From: Arthrobacter sp. ov118
GTDB lineage: Bacteria; Actinomycetota; Actinomycetes; Actinomycetales; Micrococcaceae
Direction: 5' to 3'
NCBI RefSeq assembly: GCF_900116495.1
Contig: NZ_FPAY01000012.1
Coordinates: 61,769-125,768 of the forward strand
DNA length: 64,000 bases
The position numbers and the translations under genes are program-made. Positions 10,226-19,800 of the stretch are shown here, one piece after another (positions within the stretch are counted from its first letter, which is position 1; every line of letters starts with the position of its first letter). The notes under the pieces were generated by a model that saw only the letters and a list, made by a program, of their open reading frames with translations, was not told the DNA's origin and ran no database searches.

Positions 10226-11065
10226 CTATATCTGCCCTACGGGCAGCTTTTTCTCCGCCTGGAAGTCGTCCTCCACGCGGCCCTTGGCCCAATAGCCGGA
10301 AAGGGATACCTGTGAACGCTGCAGCCCCCGCTGCACGTAGAAGACGTCCCGCAGGCCCTTCATGTAGCCCCGCTCGCCGTGGGCAAAGACGTGCACCCGA
10401 CCCTCGGGCCACGCGGCGTCGCGGACTGCGTTGACCAGCAGCTCGCCGTCTCCGGCGGGCATGCCGCCGCGCGGCAGCCAGCGAAGCTCGACGCCGGCGG
10501 GCGCGGCGATGGGCTGGATGTCGGCCGCGCTGTCCACCTCGAGCAGGGCGAGGCCGCGGGCGTCCGCCGGCAGGGACTCGATGGCGGCGCCGATGGCCGG
10601 CAGCGCTGACTCATCACCGGCAAACAGGTACCAGTCCGCGTCCGGGTCCGGGTTGTAGCCGCCACCCGGGCCGGTAAACGTAAGGCGGTCGCCGGGGCTG
10701 GCCGAGGCTGCCCATGGGCCCGCAAGGCCCTCATCGCCGTGGATAACAAAGTCGATGGCAAGCTCCTGGGCCGCCGTATCCACCCAGCGGACCGTGTAGG
10801 TCCGGGTGTACGGCCATTGGCTGCGCGGCATGGATTCCCTGATGGCCCACAGGTCCAGCGGTTCCGGGTAATCGATGCCGGGCTGGGGAAAGACGATCTT
10901 GACGTACCGGTCCACGAAGTCGTTGTTGTCATACGCGGCGAAACCAGGGCCGCCGGCGACGATCCGGACCATGTGCGGGGAGAGTTGTTCCCGGCGCAGC
11001 ACCGTCAGGTCAGTCTGGGGGCGCGAGTTCCGGTTGGCGGTGGTGGCGGCGGGGGCGGAAGTCAT
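10226..11065 (-). CDS. Siderophore-interacting protein (FAD-binding ferric-siderophore reductase)
   Basis: A 279-residue SIP/ViuB-family flavoprotein, which frees iron by reducing ferric siderophores in the cytoplasm. The FAD_binding_9 part contains the sequence RTYTVRW, the family form of the flavin-binding RxYT motif, and IHGDEGLAGPWA. The NAD(P)H/SIP C-terminal part has WYLFAGDESALPAI and ends with YWAKGRVEDDF, as in this family. The start is ATG 11065 (MTSAPAATTANRN); the frame further upstream overlaps ung and is not homologous. No siderophore transport genes adjoin it. Confidence 0.93.
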   Translation of the reverse strand: MTSAPAATTANRNSRPQTDLTVLRREQLSPHMVRIVAGGPGFAAYDNNDFVDRYVKIVFPQPGIDYPEPLDLWAIRESMPRSQWPYTRTYTVRWVDTAAQELAIDFVIHGDEGLAGPWAASASPGDRLTFTGPGGGYNPDPDADWYLFAGDESALPAIGAAIESLPADARGLALLEVDSAADIQPIAAPAGVELRWLPRGGMPAGDGELLVNAVRDAAWPEGRVHVFAHGERGYMKGLRDVFYVQRGLQRSQVSLSGYWAKGRVEDDFQAEKKLPVGQI

Positions 11066-11117
11066 GCAGCTAAGCCTAACGAAGAACCTTTCCCGGGGAC
11101 TCCGGCCGGGAGGCTTG

Positions 11118-11897
11118 TTACGGCAGCGGCGGCAGTTCCCAATCCACCGCCGCGGCGCCCTGTTCCTGCAGCAGGGTGTTGGTGCGGCTGAAGGGCCTGG
11201 ACCCGAAAAAGCCGCGTGAAGCCGAGAGCGGGCTGGGGTGGGCGCTGGCAACCACGGCCGCGGACCCCAGCAGCGGCCGGACCGATTCGGCATCCTTCCC
11301 CCACAGGATCGCTACGAGGGGAACTGGATCAGCGCCTCCGGCGGACGTCCGGTGTGCGACGGCACGGATTGCAGCCGCGGTTACGGCCTCCCACCCTTTG
11401 TTCCGGTGCGAGCCCGCCGCGCCGGCCCTGACGCTCATCACCCTGTTGAGCAACAGCACGCCTTGCTCGGCCCAGCGGCCCAGGTCTCCGTGGACGCGTG
11501 CCGGGATGCCCAGGTCGGTCTGCAGTTCCTTGTAGATGTTCGCGAGGCTGCGGGGGATCGGCCGGGTGGCGCCGTCCACGGCAAAGGACAGGCCCACTGC
11601 ATGCCCCGGCGTCGGGTAGGGGTCCTGGCCTACGATGAGGACGCGGACGCCTGCCAGCGGTTGCCGGAAGGCCCTCAGAAGGTTCGACGGCGGCGGCAGC
11701 ACCTCCTGCCCGCCGGCCTCCTCGCAGGCAAGGAAGCCCAAGACGTGCTGCAACTGGGCCTCCACCGGCGCCAGTGCCTCGGCCCAGTCCGGCGCGACGA
11801 GTTCGGCTAGGGGTCGGCCGGCCAGGCTCGCGAAGCTCGGGCCGGCGCCCGCGGGACCCAGCTCAAAAAGGGCAGGAGAATCAAACACAAGCCCCAT
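11118..11897 (-). CDS. ung: Uracil-DNA glycosylase, family 1
   Basis: It removes uracil from DNA to start base-excision repair. 259 residues, slightly longer than E. coli Ung because of an N-terminal extension. The catalytic Asp92 lies in GQDPYP, and the His220 motif HPSPLS is followed by GFFGSRPFSRTN, all as in family 1. The start is ATG 11897 (MGLVFDSPALFELG). It is divergent from the DUF3263 gene, with about 140 bases between them, and 52 bases separate its stop from the start of the downstream siderophore-interacting gene, so the two may be cotranscribed. Confidence 0.96.
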   Translation of the reverse strand: MGLVFDSPALFELGPAGAGPSFASLAGRPLAELVAPDWAEALAPVEAQLQHVLGFLACEEAGGQEVLPPPSNLLRAFRQPLAGVRVLIVGQDPYPTPGHAVGLSFAVDGATRPIPRSLANIYKELQTDLGIPARVHGDLGRWAEQGVLLLNRVMSVRAGAAGSHRNKGWEAVTAAAIRAVAHRTSAGGADPVPLVAILWGKDAESVRPLLGSAAVVASAHPSPLSASRGFFGSRPFSRTNTLLQEQGAAAVDWELPPLP

Positions 11898-12038
11898 TCT
11901 TCCGCAGGTTTTCCCTGACGTGTCCTGTACGTGCCGGCGCCGTTTTTCGGCTCGGCCGCGCCCCGCCCGAATGACAACCCTGTTATTCGGCCGTAACATG
12001 GGGGTTGACTTTTTACGGATCCAACCAGGGAGTGTGTC

Positions 12039-12392
12039 GTGGCCGAAGCAGCGCAAGAGCACGTGCCGGTGGGGGATTTTGCCGGAGGTTCTGCACCCGG
12101 TTCTGCCTCTGGCGTCAGCTTGGGCGCCGTGTCGGAAGAATCGCCGCTGGGCGCCCGAGACCAGCAGATGCTTGCCCTGGAGCGCCAGTGGTGGAAGTAC
12201 GCCGGAGCCAAAGAACAAGCCATCCGCGAGCTATTCGACCTGTCCGCCACGCACTACTACCAGATCCTCAACGCCCTCATCGATACCGAGGAAGCCCTGG
12301 CCCACGATCCCATGCTGGTCAAGAGATTGCGTAGACTACGTACATCACGCCAACGTGCCCGCACCGCCCGTCGACTGGGAACAGATTCGTAA
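12039..12392 (+). CDS. DUF3263 family protein
   Basis: A 117-residue actinobacterial protein of unknown function. The conserved core runs from about residue 38 to 95: ARDQQMLALERQWWKYAGAKEQAIRELFDLS, then HYYQILNALIDTEEALAHDPMLVKRLRR. It is helical and resembles a small helix-turn-helix fold. The first 35 residues are low-complexity Gly/Ser/Ala. GTG 12039 is the best start, after GGGAG; earlier GTGs at 12033 and 12035 are in other frames. The LytR_C gene 96 bases downstream is the usual neighbour of this family in actinobacteria. Confidence 0.85.
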   Translation: MAEAAQEHVPVGDFAGGSAPGSASGVSLGAVSEESPLGARDQQMLALERQWWKYAGAKEQAIRELFDLSATHYYQILNALIDTEEALAHDPMLVKRLRRLRTSRQRARTARRLGTDS

Positions 12393-12487
12393 GGTCGCGT
12401 CACTCGCAGCCAGATATCCAAGTCCTGTTGCGCCCGCTTCCGGGCCTCGGGCGCCCCGTCTGAAATCAGCAAGGACCTCGTTTTACC

Positions 12488-13129
12488 ATGACCAAATACG
12501 CTCGGGATGAATTTGATCGGGTCCCGGAGACCTCCACCCGGCAGGGTGTCCACCGGGCTGTGGCCGAAGCACGCCGCCGGAGCCTGGTGCCCATCCTGGC
12601 AGCGGGCTGCCTGGCGTTGGCCATCGGCCTGGTGGCTTTCCTGATCTTGCCGAAACTCGGATTTTCCGCGGGCCAGGCCGCAGCCGTGACGGACGGAATC
12701 AGCGCCTCCGCCACGCCGTCCGCGACGAGCTCCAGCCCGGCGTCCAGCAGCCCGGCTCCCGCCAGCACTGCGCCGGTCAGCCCTGAGGCGACCGCCACTG
12801 CGCCGGCCAGCACTGCCCCGGCGGCCTCGGCCACGCCTGAGGCTGCCGCCGCTGTGGACAAGACGCAGCCGGTGACCATCTACAACGGAACCACTACTGC
12901 CGGCCTTGCCAGCAAGGTCGGTGGCACCGTCAGTTCCGCCGGCTGGACCCTTGGCCAGACGGGCAACTGGGGCGGTGTCCCGCAGCAAACGTCGGTGATC
13001 TTCTACAGCAGCGCGGACCAGAAGGACAACGCGGAAGCCCTCGGAACGCTTCTGGGAATCGATACCCTCGTGGAGTCCGCGGAATTCAACCTGCCCCTCG
13101 TCGTCGTGATCGGCCCGGGCTTCCAGTAG
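12488..13129 (+). CDS. Membrane-anchored protein with LytR C-terminal domain
   Basis: 213 residues: a cytoplasmic N-terminus, one membrane helix (about 33-55, VPILAAGCLALAIGLVAFLI), a long Ser/Ala/Pro/Thr linker (about 65-125), then a LytR_C domain (about 128-213: VTIYNGTTTAGLASKV, then VIFYSSADQKDNAEAL). LytR_C domains occur at the end of LytR-CpsA-Psr wall ligases, but here no catalytic LCP domain precedes it. A wall-associated or binding role is likely. The type II topology puts the domain outside the membrane. Confidence 0.85.
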   Translation: MTKYARDEFDRVPETSTRQGVHRAVAEARRRSLVPILAAGCLALAIGLVAFLILPKLGFSAGQAAAVTDGISASATPSATSSSPASSSPAPASTAPVSPEATATAPASTAPAASATPEAAAAVDKTQPVTIYNGTTTAGLASKVGGTVSSAGWTLGQTGNWGGVPQQTSVIFYSSADQKDNAEALGTLLGIDTLVESAEFNLPLVVVIGPGFQ

Positions 13130-13234
13130 TCCGTTCCGGTTACGCCTCAATAACTATTCCGGCGGCCCTACCTCCGGCGGGCTTTCCTAGGGGACGCTGT
13201 GGATAGAGTATCTGCGGATTTCTCTTCGCAGTCC

Positions 13235-13258
13235 GCGGCCCACAGCGACGTGGGCCGC
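13235..13258 (+). promoter_or_regulatory. Hairpin in the leader of the cold-shock gene
   Basis: GCGGCCCAC (13235-13243) pairs perfectly with GTGGGCCGC (13250-13258), leaving a six-base loop, 30 bases before the csp start. Cold-shock genes often have structured leaders that respond to temperature. That role is an inference here. Confidence 0.4.
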
Positions 13259-13287
13259 ACGCAAAGCTAGCTGAAAGTGTGGACACC

Positions 13288-13491
13288 ATGGCACTGGGAA
13301 CCGTCAAATGGTTCAACGCCGAAAAAGGCTATGGCTTCATCTCCGTGGACGGTTCCGAGGACGACGTCTTCGTGCACTGGTCTGCGATCGTCGGTGAAGG
13401 CTACCGTGCCCTGGATGAGGGCCAGCGGGTGGAGCTGGAAGTCGGCGAGGGCGAAAAGGGCCCGCAGGCCGAAAGTGTCCGGCCCGCCTAG
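13288..13491 (+). CDS. Cold-shock protein (CspA family)
   Basis: A 67-residue single-stranded nucleic-acid-binding protein. RNP1 (KGYGFISV) and RNP2 (DVFVHWSAI) are intact in MALGTVKWFNAEKGYGFISV and EDDVFVHWSAIVGEG. The ATG at 13288 gives the usual family start; a GTG nine bases earlier would be atypical. Its TAG stop overlaps the GTG of the next gene by one base, so the following binding protein is probably cotranslated. Confidence 0.96.
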   Translation: MALGTVKWFNAEKGYGFISVDGSEDDVFVHWSAIVGEGYRALDEGQRVELEVGEGEKGPQAESVRPA

Positions 13492-14819
13492 TGGCACTGC
13501 CAGCCCGCACGAATGTCCCGCGGGACACTGACCGACGCCGTACCAGGACTTTTCCGCCGGGCCGCGCCCTCGCGGCCGCAGCAGCCGCCGCACTGGCCTT
13601 GACGGGGTGCCTCGGACCGGGCGGAAGCGCGCGCGTGTCCAGTGCTGACGCAAGCGGTGACGGCATCCTGCGCATCGGCCTGATGCTGGACAACACGGGT
13701 CCGCAGAACTTCCTGAACGCGCCCCAGCTTGCGGCGGCAAAGCTTGCTGTTCAGGACATCAACGCTGCCGGCGGCCACAAAGGCAAACCCGTTGAACTGC
13801 TGCCGGAAACCATCAGCACGGACACCGCCGCCCAAGCCAGAGCCCTTGCAGCCGCCAAGGCCGACGTCGTGATCGGTCCCACGGATTCCAGCCACGCCCC
13901 CGCCGCCATCGACGTGCTGGCCAACGCCAAGGTCGCGGTCATCTCGCCGGCCAACTCTGCAGCCGCGCTCAGCAACTACAAAAGCAACGGCTACTATTTC
14001 CGCACCTCCGCGTCCGACGTCGCCCAGGCCTCCGTCCTCGCCAAACTGGCCAAGGATGCCGGCGCCAAGACCGTAGCAGTGCTTCATGAGGAAGGCGGCT
14101 ACGGCAAGGAGGTCGCGGCCGCCGTCGCCGACGCCGCCAAACAGTCCGGACTGGACGCCGTGGCCGACGCGCAGTTCACCCCGGGCCAGGCGCAGCAGGC
14201 CGCCGCCGCGGCAAAGGCCGTGAACCCCGACGCCGTCGTCCTGGTGGCGCGCGAAGGCGCGCAGGGTGCCATCGCCGAACTGAACAACGCCGGCCTTGCG
14301 GGCAAGAAGCTCATTCTCAGCGACGAAGCTGTCAGCCGGTACGGCTCCGGGCTGGGCGCGCAGGCGTTGGACGGCACGCGGGCGATCCTGCCCGGGGTGT
14401 TCCCCTCCGCCGCATTCCAGGCGGACCTCGTCGGCGTTGATCCCGGACTGAAGGACATGGTGTTCGCCGCCGAGACGTACGACGCCGTCATCCTGGCAGC
14501 CCTCGCTGCTGCGGCGGCACAAGATGACGCCGGAACGACGATCGCGGCGTCCCTGGTCGCCGTCTCAGGCGGAACCAACTCCGCAGGGGGCCAGCCAGCC
14601 GGTCAGCCGGCCGGGAAGGCGTGCACGAGCTACAAGGACTGCGTCGACGCGCTCCGGGCCGGCCAGCGTCCGGACTACGACGGCCAGTCCGGACGGCTTA
14701 ACTTCGATGCCCATGGCGACATCACCGAGGCGAATTACATGGTCTACACCTACGGCGCGGACAACCTGGCCACGATGACCGGCACGGAAACCGCCACCAG
14801 CAGCCGTACCGTCGGCTGA
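13491..14819 (+). CDS. ABC-transporter substrate-binding lipoprotein, branched-chain amino acid type
   Basis: 442 residues with a signal peptide and lipobox LALTGC (lipidated Cys40), then a Peripla_BP_6/LivK-like fold: RIGLMLDNTGPQNF, AKLAVQDINAAGG, IGPTDSSHAPAAIDVLANAKVAVISPANSA, and VLHEEGGYGKE. Such proteins sit on the outer face of the membrane and bind small ligands. No permease or ATPase gene adjoins it, so it is an orphan here. The one-base overlap with csp is unusual. An Asn/Gly/Gln-rich insertion (about residues 350-370) lies before a Cys-containing CTSYKDC loop that may form a disulfide. Confidence 0.88.
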   Translation: MALPARTNVPRDTDRRRTRTFPPGRALAAAAAAALALTGCLGPGGSARVSSADASGDGILRIGLMLDNTGPQNFLNAPQLAAAKLAVQDINAAGGHKGKPVELLPETISTDTAAQARALAAAKADVVIGPTDSSHAPAAIDVLANAKVAVISPANSAAALSNYKSNGYYFRTSASDVAQASVLAKLAKDAGAKTVAVLHEEGGYGKEVAAAVADAAKQSGLDAVADAQFTPGQAQQAAAAAKAVNPDAVVLVAREGAQGAIAELNNAGLAGKKLILSDEAVSRYGSGLGAQALDGTRAILPGVFPSAAFQADLVGVDPGLKDMVFAAETYDAVILAALAAAAAQDDAGTTIAASLVAVSGGTNSAGGQPAGQPAGKACTSYKDCVDALRAGQRPDYDGQSGRLNFDAHGDITEANYMVYTYGADNLATMTGTETATSSRTVG

Positions 14820-14870
14820 TCGCTCGTAGCGTATTGGCCCCGTCTGGCGTCCGGTTCTGCCCGGGCACTG

Positions 14871-14897
14871 CTTGCACTCTCCCCGGGGGAGTGCTAA
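14871..14897. promoter_or_regulatory. CIRCE element 1 (HrcA operator) before groEL
   Basis: CTTGCACTC, nine bases, GAGTGCTAA. It matches the consensus TTAGCACTC-N9-GAGTGCTAA with two mismatches in the left arm and a perfect right arm. HrcA represses groE operons through this site. Confidence 0.88.
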
Positions 14898-14905
14898 TTA
14901 TTGAG

Positions 14906-14932
14906 TTAGCACTCCAGCGCACCGACTGCTAA
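14906..14932. promoter_or_regulatory. CIRCE element 2 (HrcA operator) before groEL
   Basis: TTAGCACTC, nine bases, GACTGCTAA. The left arm is perfect and the right arm has one mismatch. It begins eight bases after the first CIRCE, so the two dimer sites lie on roughly the same helical face (35 bases centre to centre). Confidence 0.9.
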
Positions 14933-15115
14933 CACGACGCCCGGGCCCGCCCGGCCGCGGAGTGAGGCGGCCGGACCAGGAGTTAAAGAAACACCTTGCT
15001 GGGGTGAGATCCCGCGCCCAGCGGCATACAGAGGCCGCCGGGTAGGGATCGTCCGTCGCGGGCACCACAGCGAAGGTTCATTCTTAACGACTGTCCCGAA
15101 AGGACTACTGCCGTT

Positions 15116-16753
<1,638 letters not shown>

Positions 16754-16783
16754 CCACCCCCGCTGACCAGCACAGCAGTTCAA

Positions 16784-16819
16784 CGACGGCGGTTCCACCT
16801 TCGGGTGGGGCCGCCGTCG
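16784..16819 (+). terminator. Hairpin terminator after groEL
   Basis: CGACGGCGG (16784-16792) pairs with CCGCCGTCG (16811-16819), and the inner pair CCACC/GGTGG closes a TTCG loop. The stem is strong but there is no T-run, so termination may be intrinsic-weak. Confidence 0.55.
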
Positions 16820-16887
16820 CCCGTTAAGCGCACCCGTCTGGTTTGGGAGCGTCGGCGGGCGTCGGCGGGGTCTGGCAGGATGGATCA

Positions 16888-17928
16888 GTGACGATTACAG
16901 CAGCGGCCGACGGTTCGGCTTTAGGAAACCCCGGCCCGGCCGGCTGGGCCTGGTATGTGAATGACGACTGCTGGCGGGCTGGCGGATGGCCCCACGGCAC
17001 CAACAACCAGGGCGAATTGATGGCGGTGCTCGACTTGTTCCGGGCCACGGCGCACGTGCCCGGGGAAGACCTCCTGATTCTCTGCGACAGCCAGTACGTC
17101 ATCAACGCCGTGACCAAGTGGATGCCGGGCTGGAAGCGCAAAGGCTGGCGCAAGGCCGACGGCAAGCCGGTGCTGAACGTGGACCTCCTCAAGGAGATCG
17201 ACCAGGCGCTCGTGGGCCGCAGATACACCTTCGAGTGGGTCCGGGGCCATGCCGGACACGAGCTCAACGAGGCGGCGGACGAGCGGGCGCGGGCAGCGGC
17301 AACGTCGTACCAGCAAGGCGTGGCGGTCCGGCAGGGGCCCGGATTCGTGAATGGATTCGTGAACACTGCCAACGGGGCCGCGCCGGCACCCCAGGCGGAC
17401 TCCACAGCGGCACAGGCGGCGCCGCAGGCATCCCGGCGCGCCGCTCCGCCGGCAACCCCGCCGGCAACCCGACAGGCAGCGCCGTCGGGCCAGGAGAAGC
17501 TCTTCGGCAGGCCGGGCCTCTTCGAGGAGCCGGACCTGTTCAGCGAACTCGAGGAGGAGCCGGCCGGTGAAGGTACCCTGGCGGGGGCCAGCCCCGAAGC
17601 CGTCGTCGAGTCCCTCGAACGCGAACTCCTTCGTCCGGAAACCCGCGCGGACCTGGGGCGCACCGGCGTTCTGCTCCACCCCGACTTCACCGAAATCGGC
17701 ACCTCCGGCCGGATCTGGACCCGGGACGCGATGATGATGGCCCTGGAAGACGACCCGGGCGGACCCACGGAGGTGGAGCTGTTGGGCGCGGACCGGCTCG
17801 GGGAGAAGGCCGTGCTCTTGACCTACCGCAGCCACACGCGCAAGGGGTCGGCCCTGCGCAGCTCCCTTTGGGTCCTGGAAGGGTCCCAATGGAGGCTGCG
17901 CTTCCATCAGGGCACACCCGAGGCCTGA
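16888..17928 (+). CDS. RNase HI domain fused to a DUF4440/SnoaL-like domain
   Basis: 346 residues. Residues 1-140 form an RNase HI fold with the catalytic acids Asp8 (ADGSALGNPGPAGW), Glu43 (NNQGELMAV), Asp67 (CDSQYVINA) and Asp131 (NEAADERA), plus the RGHAGHELNE loop. It should cut RNA in RNA-DNA hybrids. A Pro/Ala/Gln-rich linker (about 141-215) leads to a C-terminal domain (about 220-346) that reads like DUF4440: LLHPDFTEIGTSGRIWTRDAM and SSLWVLEGSQWRLRFHQG. GTG 16888 is the start; the frame upstream lacks homology. The fusion is unusual, and the second domain's ligand is unknown. Confidence 0.85.
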   Translation: MTITAAADGSALGNPGPAGWAWYVNDDCWRAGGWPHGTNNQGELMAVLDLFRATAHVPGEDLLILCDSQYVINAVTKWMPGWKRKGWRKADGKPVLNVDLLKEIDQALVGRRYTFEWVRGHAGHELNEAADERARAAATSYQQGVAVRQGPGFVNGFVNTANGAAPAPQADSTAAQAAPQASRRAAPPATPPATRQAAPSGQEKLFGRPGLFEEPDLFSELEEEPAGEGTLAGASPEAVVESLERELLRPETRADLGRTGVLLHPDFTEIGTSGRIWTRDAMMMALEDDPGGPTEVELLGADRLGEKAVLLTYRSHTRKGSALRSSLWVLEGSQWRLRFHQGTPEA

Positions 17929-17953
17929 GGCCACTGGGGATGCCCCTGGCGGT

Positions 17954-18241
17954 TCAGGTGAAGCGCTGCGCGTTGCCGAGCTCTGCCTGGGCGTAGGTGG
18001 CCGCGGCGGAATTCAGTGCCAGGTTGATCGAGGCCAAGGAAGCCTCCACCCTGCCCTGGGTCAACGTCCATTCGGCCACCAGGTTCTGGAAGTTCGTCGC
18101 CGCGGAGCCGCGCCAGCTGCCTTGGAGCTCGTCCAGCCCGCGTTTCATGGCGTGAACGTCGGCGCTGATCCGCTCAACCGTGGCCTTCACGTTGGCGGAC
18201 TTCAGCTGGAGGAGTTCGGTATCGACGGAGATGATGCTCAT
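17954..18241 (-). CDS. WXG100-family (ESAT-6-like) protein
   Basis: A 95-residue helical-hairpin protein. The central turn GSWRGSA is the WXG motif. Two helices flank it: LLQLKSANVKATVERISADVHAMKRGLDELQ, and FQNLVAEWTLTQGRVEASLASINLAL. Members are substrates of type VII secretion. The start is ATG 18241 (MSIISVDTEL). No ESX core gene or partner WXG gene lies nearby, so it is an orphan whose secretion would rely on a locus elsewhere. It ends QAELGNAQRFT, without a clear YxxxD/E signal. Confidence 0.85.
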   Translation of the reverse strand: MSIISVDTELLQLKSANVKATVERISADVHAMKRGLDELQGSWRGSAATNFQNLVAEWTLTQGRVEASLASINLALNSAAATYAQAELGNAQRFT

Positions 18242-18331
18242 GGCAATGCCCTCTCGATCTGCCTCATCCGGAACTTCCGGACAGTCTGAGCGTAGGCAAC
18301 CGGCGCGCCCGTCGGACACCGCCGTCGGGTG

Positions 18332-19798
18332 CTATGTGGACAACTCCGCCGCAGACAACTGGGTGGCCTCTTCGTCCAGGAAAGGGATGCTGACCACTAG
18401 CGTGGCCCCGCCGCCGTCGGTCTTCGCGACCCGCGCCGATCCGGCATGCGAGCCGACGATGGCGGCCACGATGGCCAAGCCAAGCCCGCTGCCCCCGGTG
18501 TCCCTGGTCCGCGAGGTGTCTGCCCGGTAAAAGCGCTCGAAGATCCGGGCCGCCTCGTCGTCCGGGACCCCCGGTCCGTGGTCGCGGACCTCGATCACGG
18601 ACTGCCGGGCTCCGTCCGGCCCCTCACGGACGCCGACGCCAATTTCGATCGGGCTGCCCTCCGGCGTGTACCTCAGGGCATTTCCGACCAGGTTGCTCAC
18701 CACCTGGCGGAGCTTGGCTTCGTCGCCCAGCACGGGGGCGGCGGCCGGGGCCGCCCCGTCCAGCCCGGTCAGGGCGATGGTGCGGCTGCGGTCGCTCGCC
18801 TGCGTATCCACCACGGCATCGTGGGCCAGCAGCAGCAGGTCGGCGGGTTTTTGCTGCAGCGGGCGCTGCTCATCGATCCTTGCCAGCAGCAGCAGGTCCT
18901 CCACCATGGTCCCCATCCGCTTGGCTTCGCTTTCGATCCGGCCCATCGCGGTGGCCACGTCTTCCGGCGTAGACAGCGCGCCGTGCCGGTACAGCTCCGA
19001 GAATCCGCGGATGGTCACCAGCGGGGTGCGCAGTTCGTGCGAGGCGTCGGCGGCAAAGCGCCGCATCCGTGCCTCGGACGCCATCCGGGCGGCGAACGCC
19101 GTTTCAATGTGGGCGAGCATGGCATTGAGCGAGCTGCCGAGCCGGCCCACCTCCGTGCCCGGATTCTCCACCTCGACACGGCGGGACAAGTCTCCGGCGG
19201 CGATTGCGGCAGCCGTCTTCTCCACCCGGGCCAGCGGCCGGAAGGACCGGGAGACCGTCCACGTGGCGATGAAGAATGCCAAGACCAGTGTCAGCAGGCC
19301 CACCCCCACCACCACCAGGGCGGCGTGTTCCATGACGGAATCGACCGGGTCCAGCGGCAGCCCGATCACGACGACGGCGCTGCGCCGGTTGTTGTCCACC
19401 ACGTTGACCGCCACAACCCGCCAGTTGCCGCCCTCGGAGCCGCGCACCTGGAAGGGCACCAGCTGGCGTTCTTGGGCCTCGCCCACGGAAAAGGTGTCGA
19501 TGGCGGGGTGGGAGTCCTTGTCGCCGCCGAACGTATAGGGCGGCAGACCCGGGCTGAAGAGCATCAGCGAGTAGTCCGTGGGAACGTTGGGCGTGGTCTC
19601 CTGCAGCTGGCTGAAGGACTGCTGCTGGCGCGCGGACTCGACGGCGGCGCGGAGCTTGTCGTCCACCTGGCCCTGCAGGAAGCTGTGCAGCAGGGTCAGC
19701 GTGCCCGCGCCCGTGGCCGTGAGCGCCACCAGCATGAGAGCCATCATGATGGCCACGAGCTGCGAGCGCAGCGAGGCCGACTTCCAGCGGTGCAGCAA
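18332..19798 (-). CDS. Two-component sensor histidine kinase
   Basis: About 488 residues: cytoplasmic LHRWKSASLRSQ, a membrane helix (about 13-38), an extracytoplasmic sensor region (about 40-155), a second helix (about 160-180), HAMP (about 180-235), then HisKA with the phospho-acceptor in FAADASHELRTPL, the N-box NLVGNALRYTP, and the G-boxes DHGPGVPDDEA and GGSGLGLAIV. I choose TTG 19798, two bases after the response-regulator stop, because the first membrane helix needs it. It resembles TcrY/MprB-type actinobacterial kinases. The signal is unknown. Confidence 0.9.
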   Translation of the reverse strand: MLHRWKSASLRSQLVAIMMALMLVALTATGAGTLTLLHSFLQGQVDDKLRAAVESARQQQSFSQLQETTPNVPTDYSLMLFSPGLPPYTFGGDKDSHPAIDTFSVGEAQERQLVPFQVRGSEGGNWRVVAVNVVDNNRRSAVVVIGLPLDPVDSVMEHAALVVVGVGLLTLVLAFFIATWTVSRSFRPLARVEKTAAAIAAGDLSRRVEVENPGTEVGRLGSSLNAMLAHIETAFAARMASEARMRRFAADASHELRTPLVTIRGFSELYRHGALSTPEDVATAMGRIESEAKRMGTMVEDLLLLARIDEQRPLQQKPADLLLLAHDAVVDTQASDRSRTIALTGLDGAAPAAAPVLGDEAKLRQVVSNLVGNALRYTPEGSPIEIGVGVREGPDGARQSVIEVRDHGPGVPDDEAARIFERFYRADTSRTRDTGGSGLGLAIVAAIVGSHAGSARVAKTDGGGATLVVSIPFLDEEATQLSAAELST

Positions 19799-19800
19799 GG

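Noticed and set aside
14820..15115. groES gene upstream of groEL
   Set aside because: No frame in this 296-base stretch resembles GroES; only the CIRCE sites and a leader are present.
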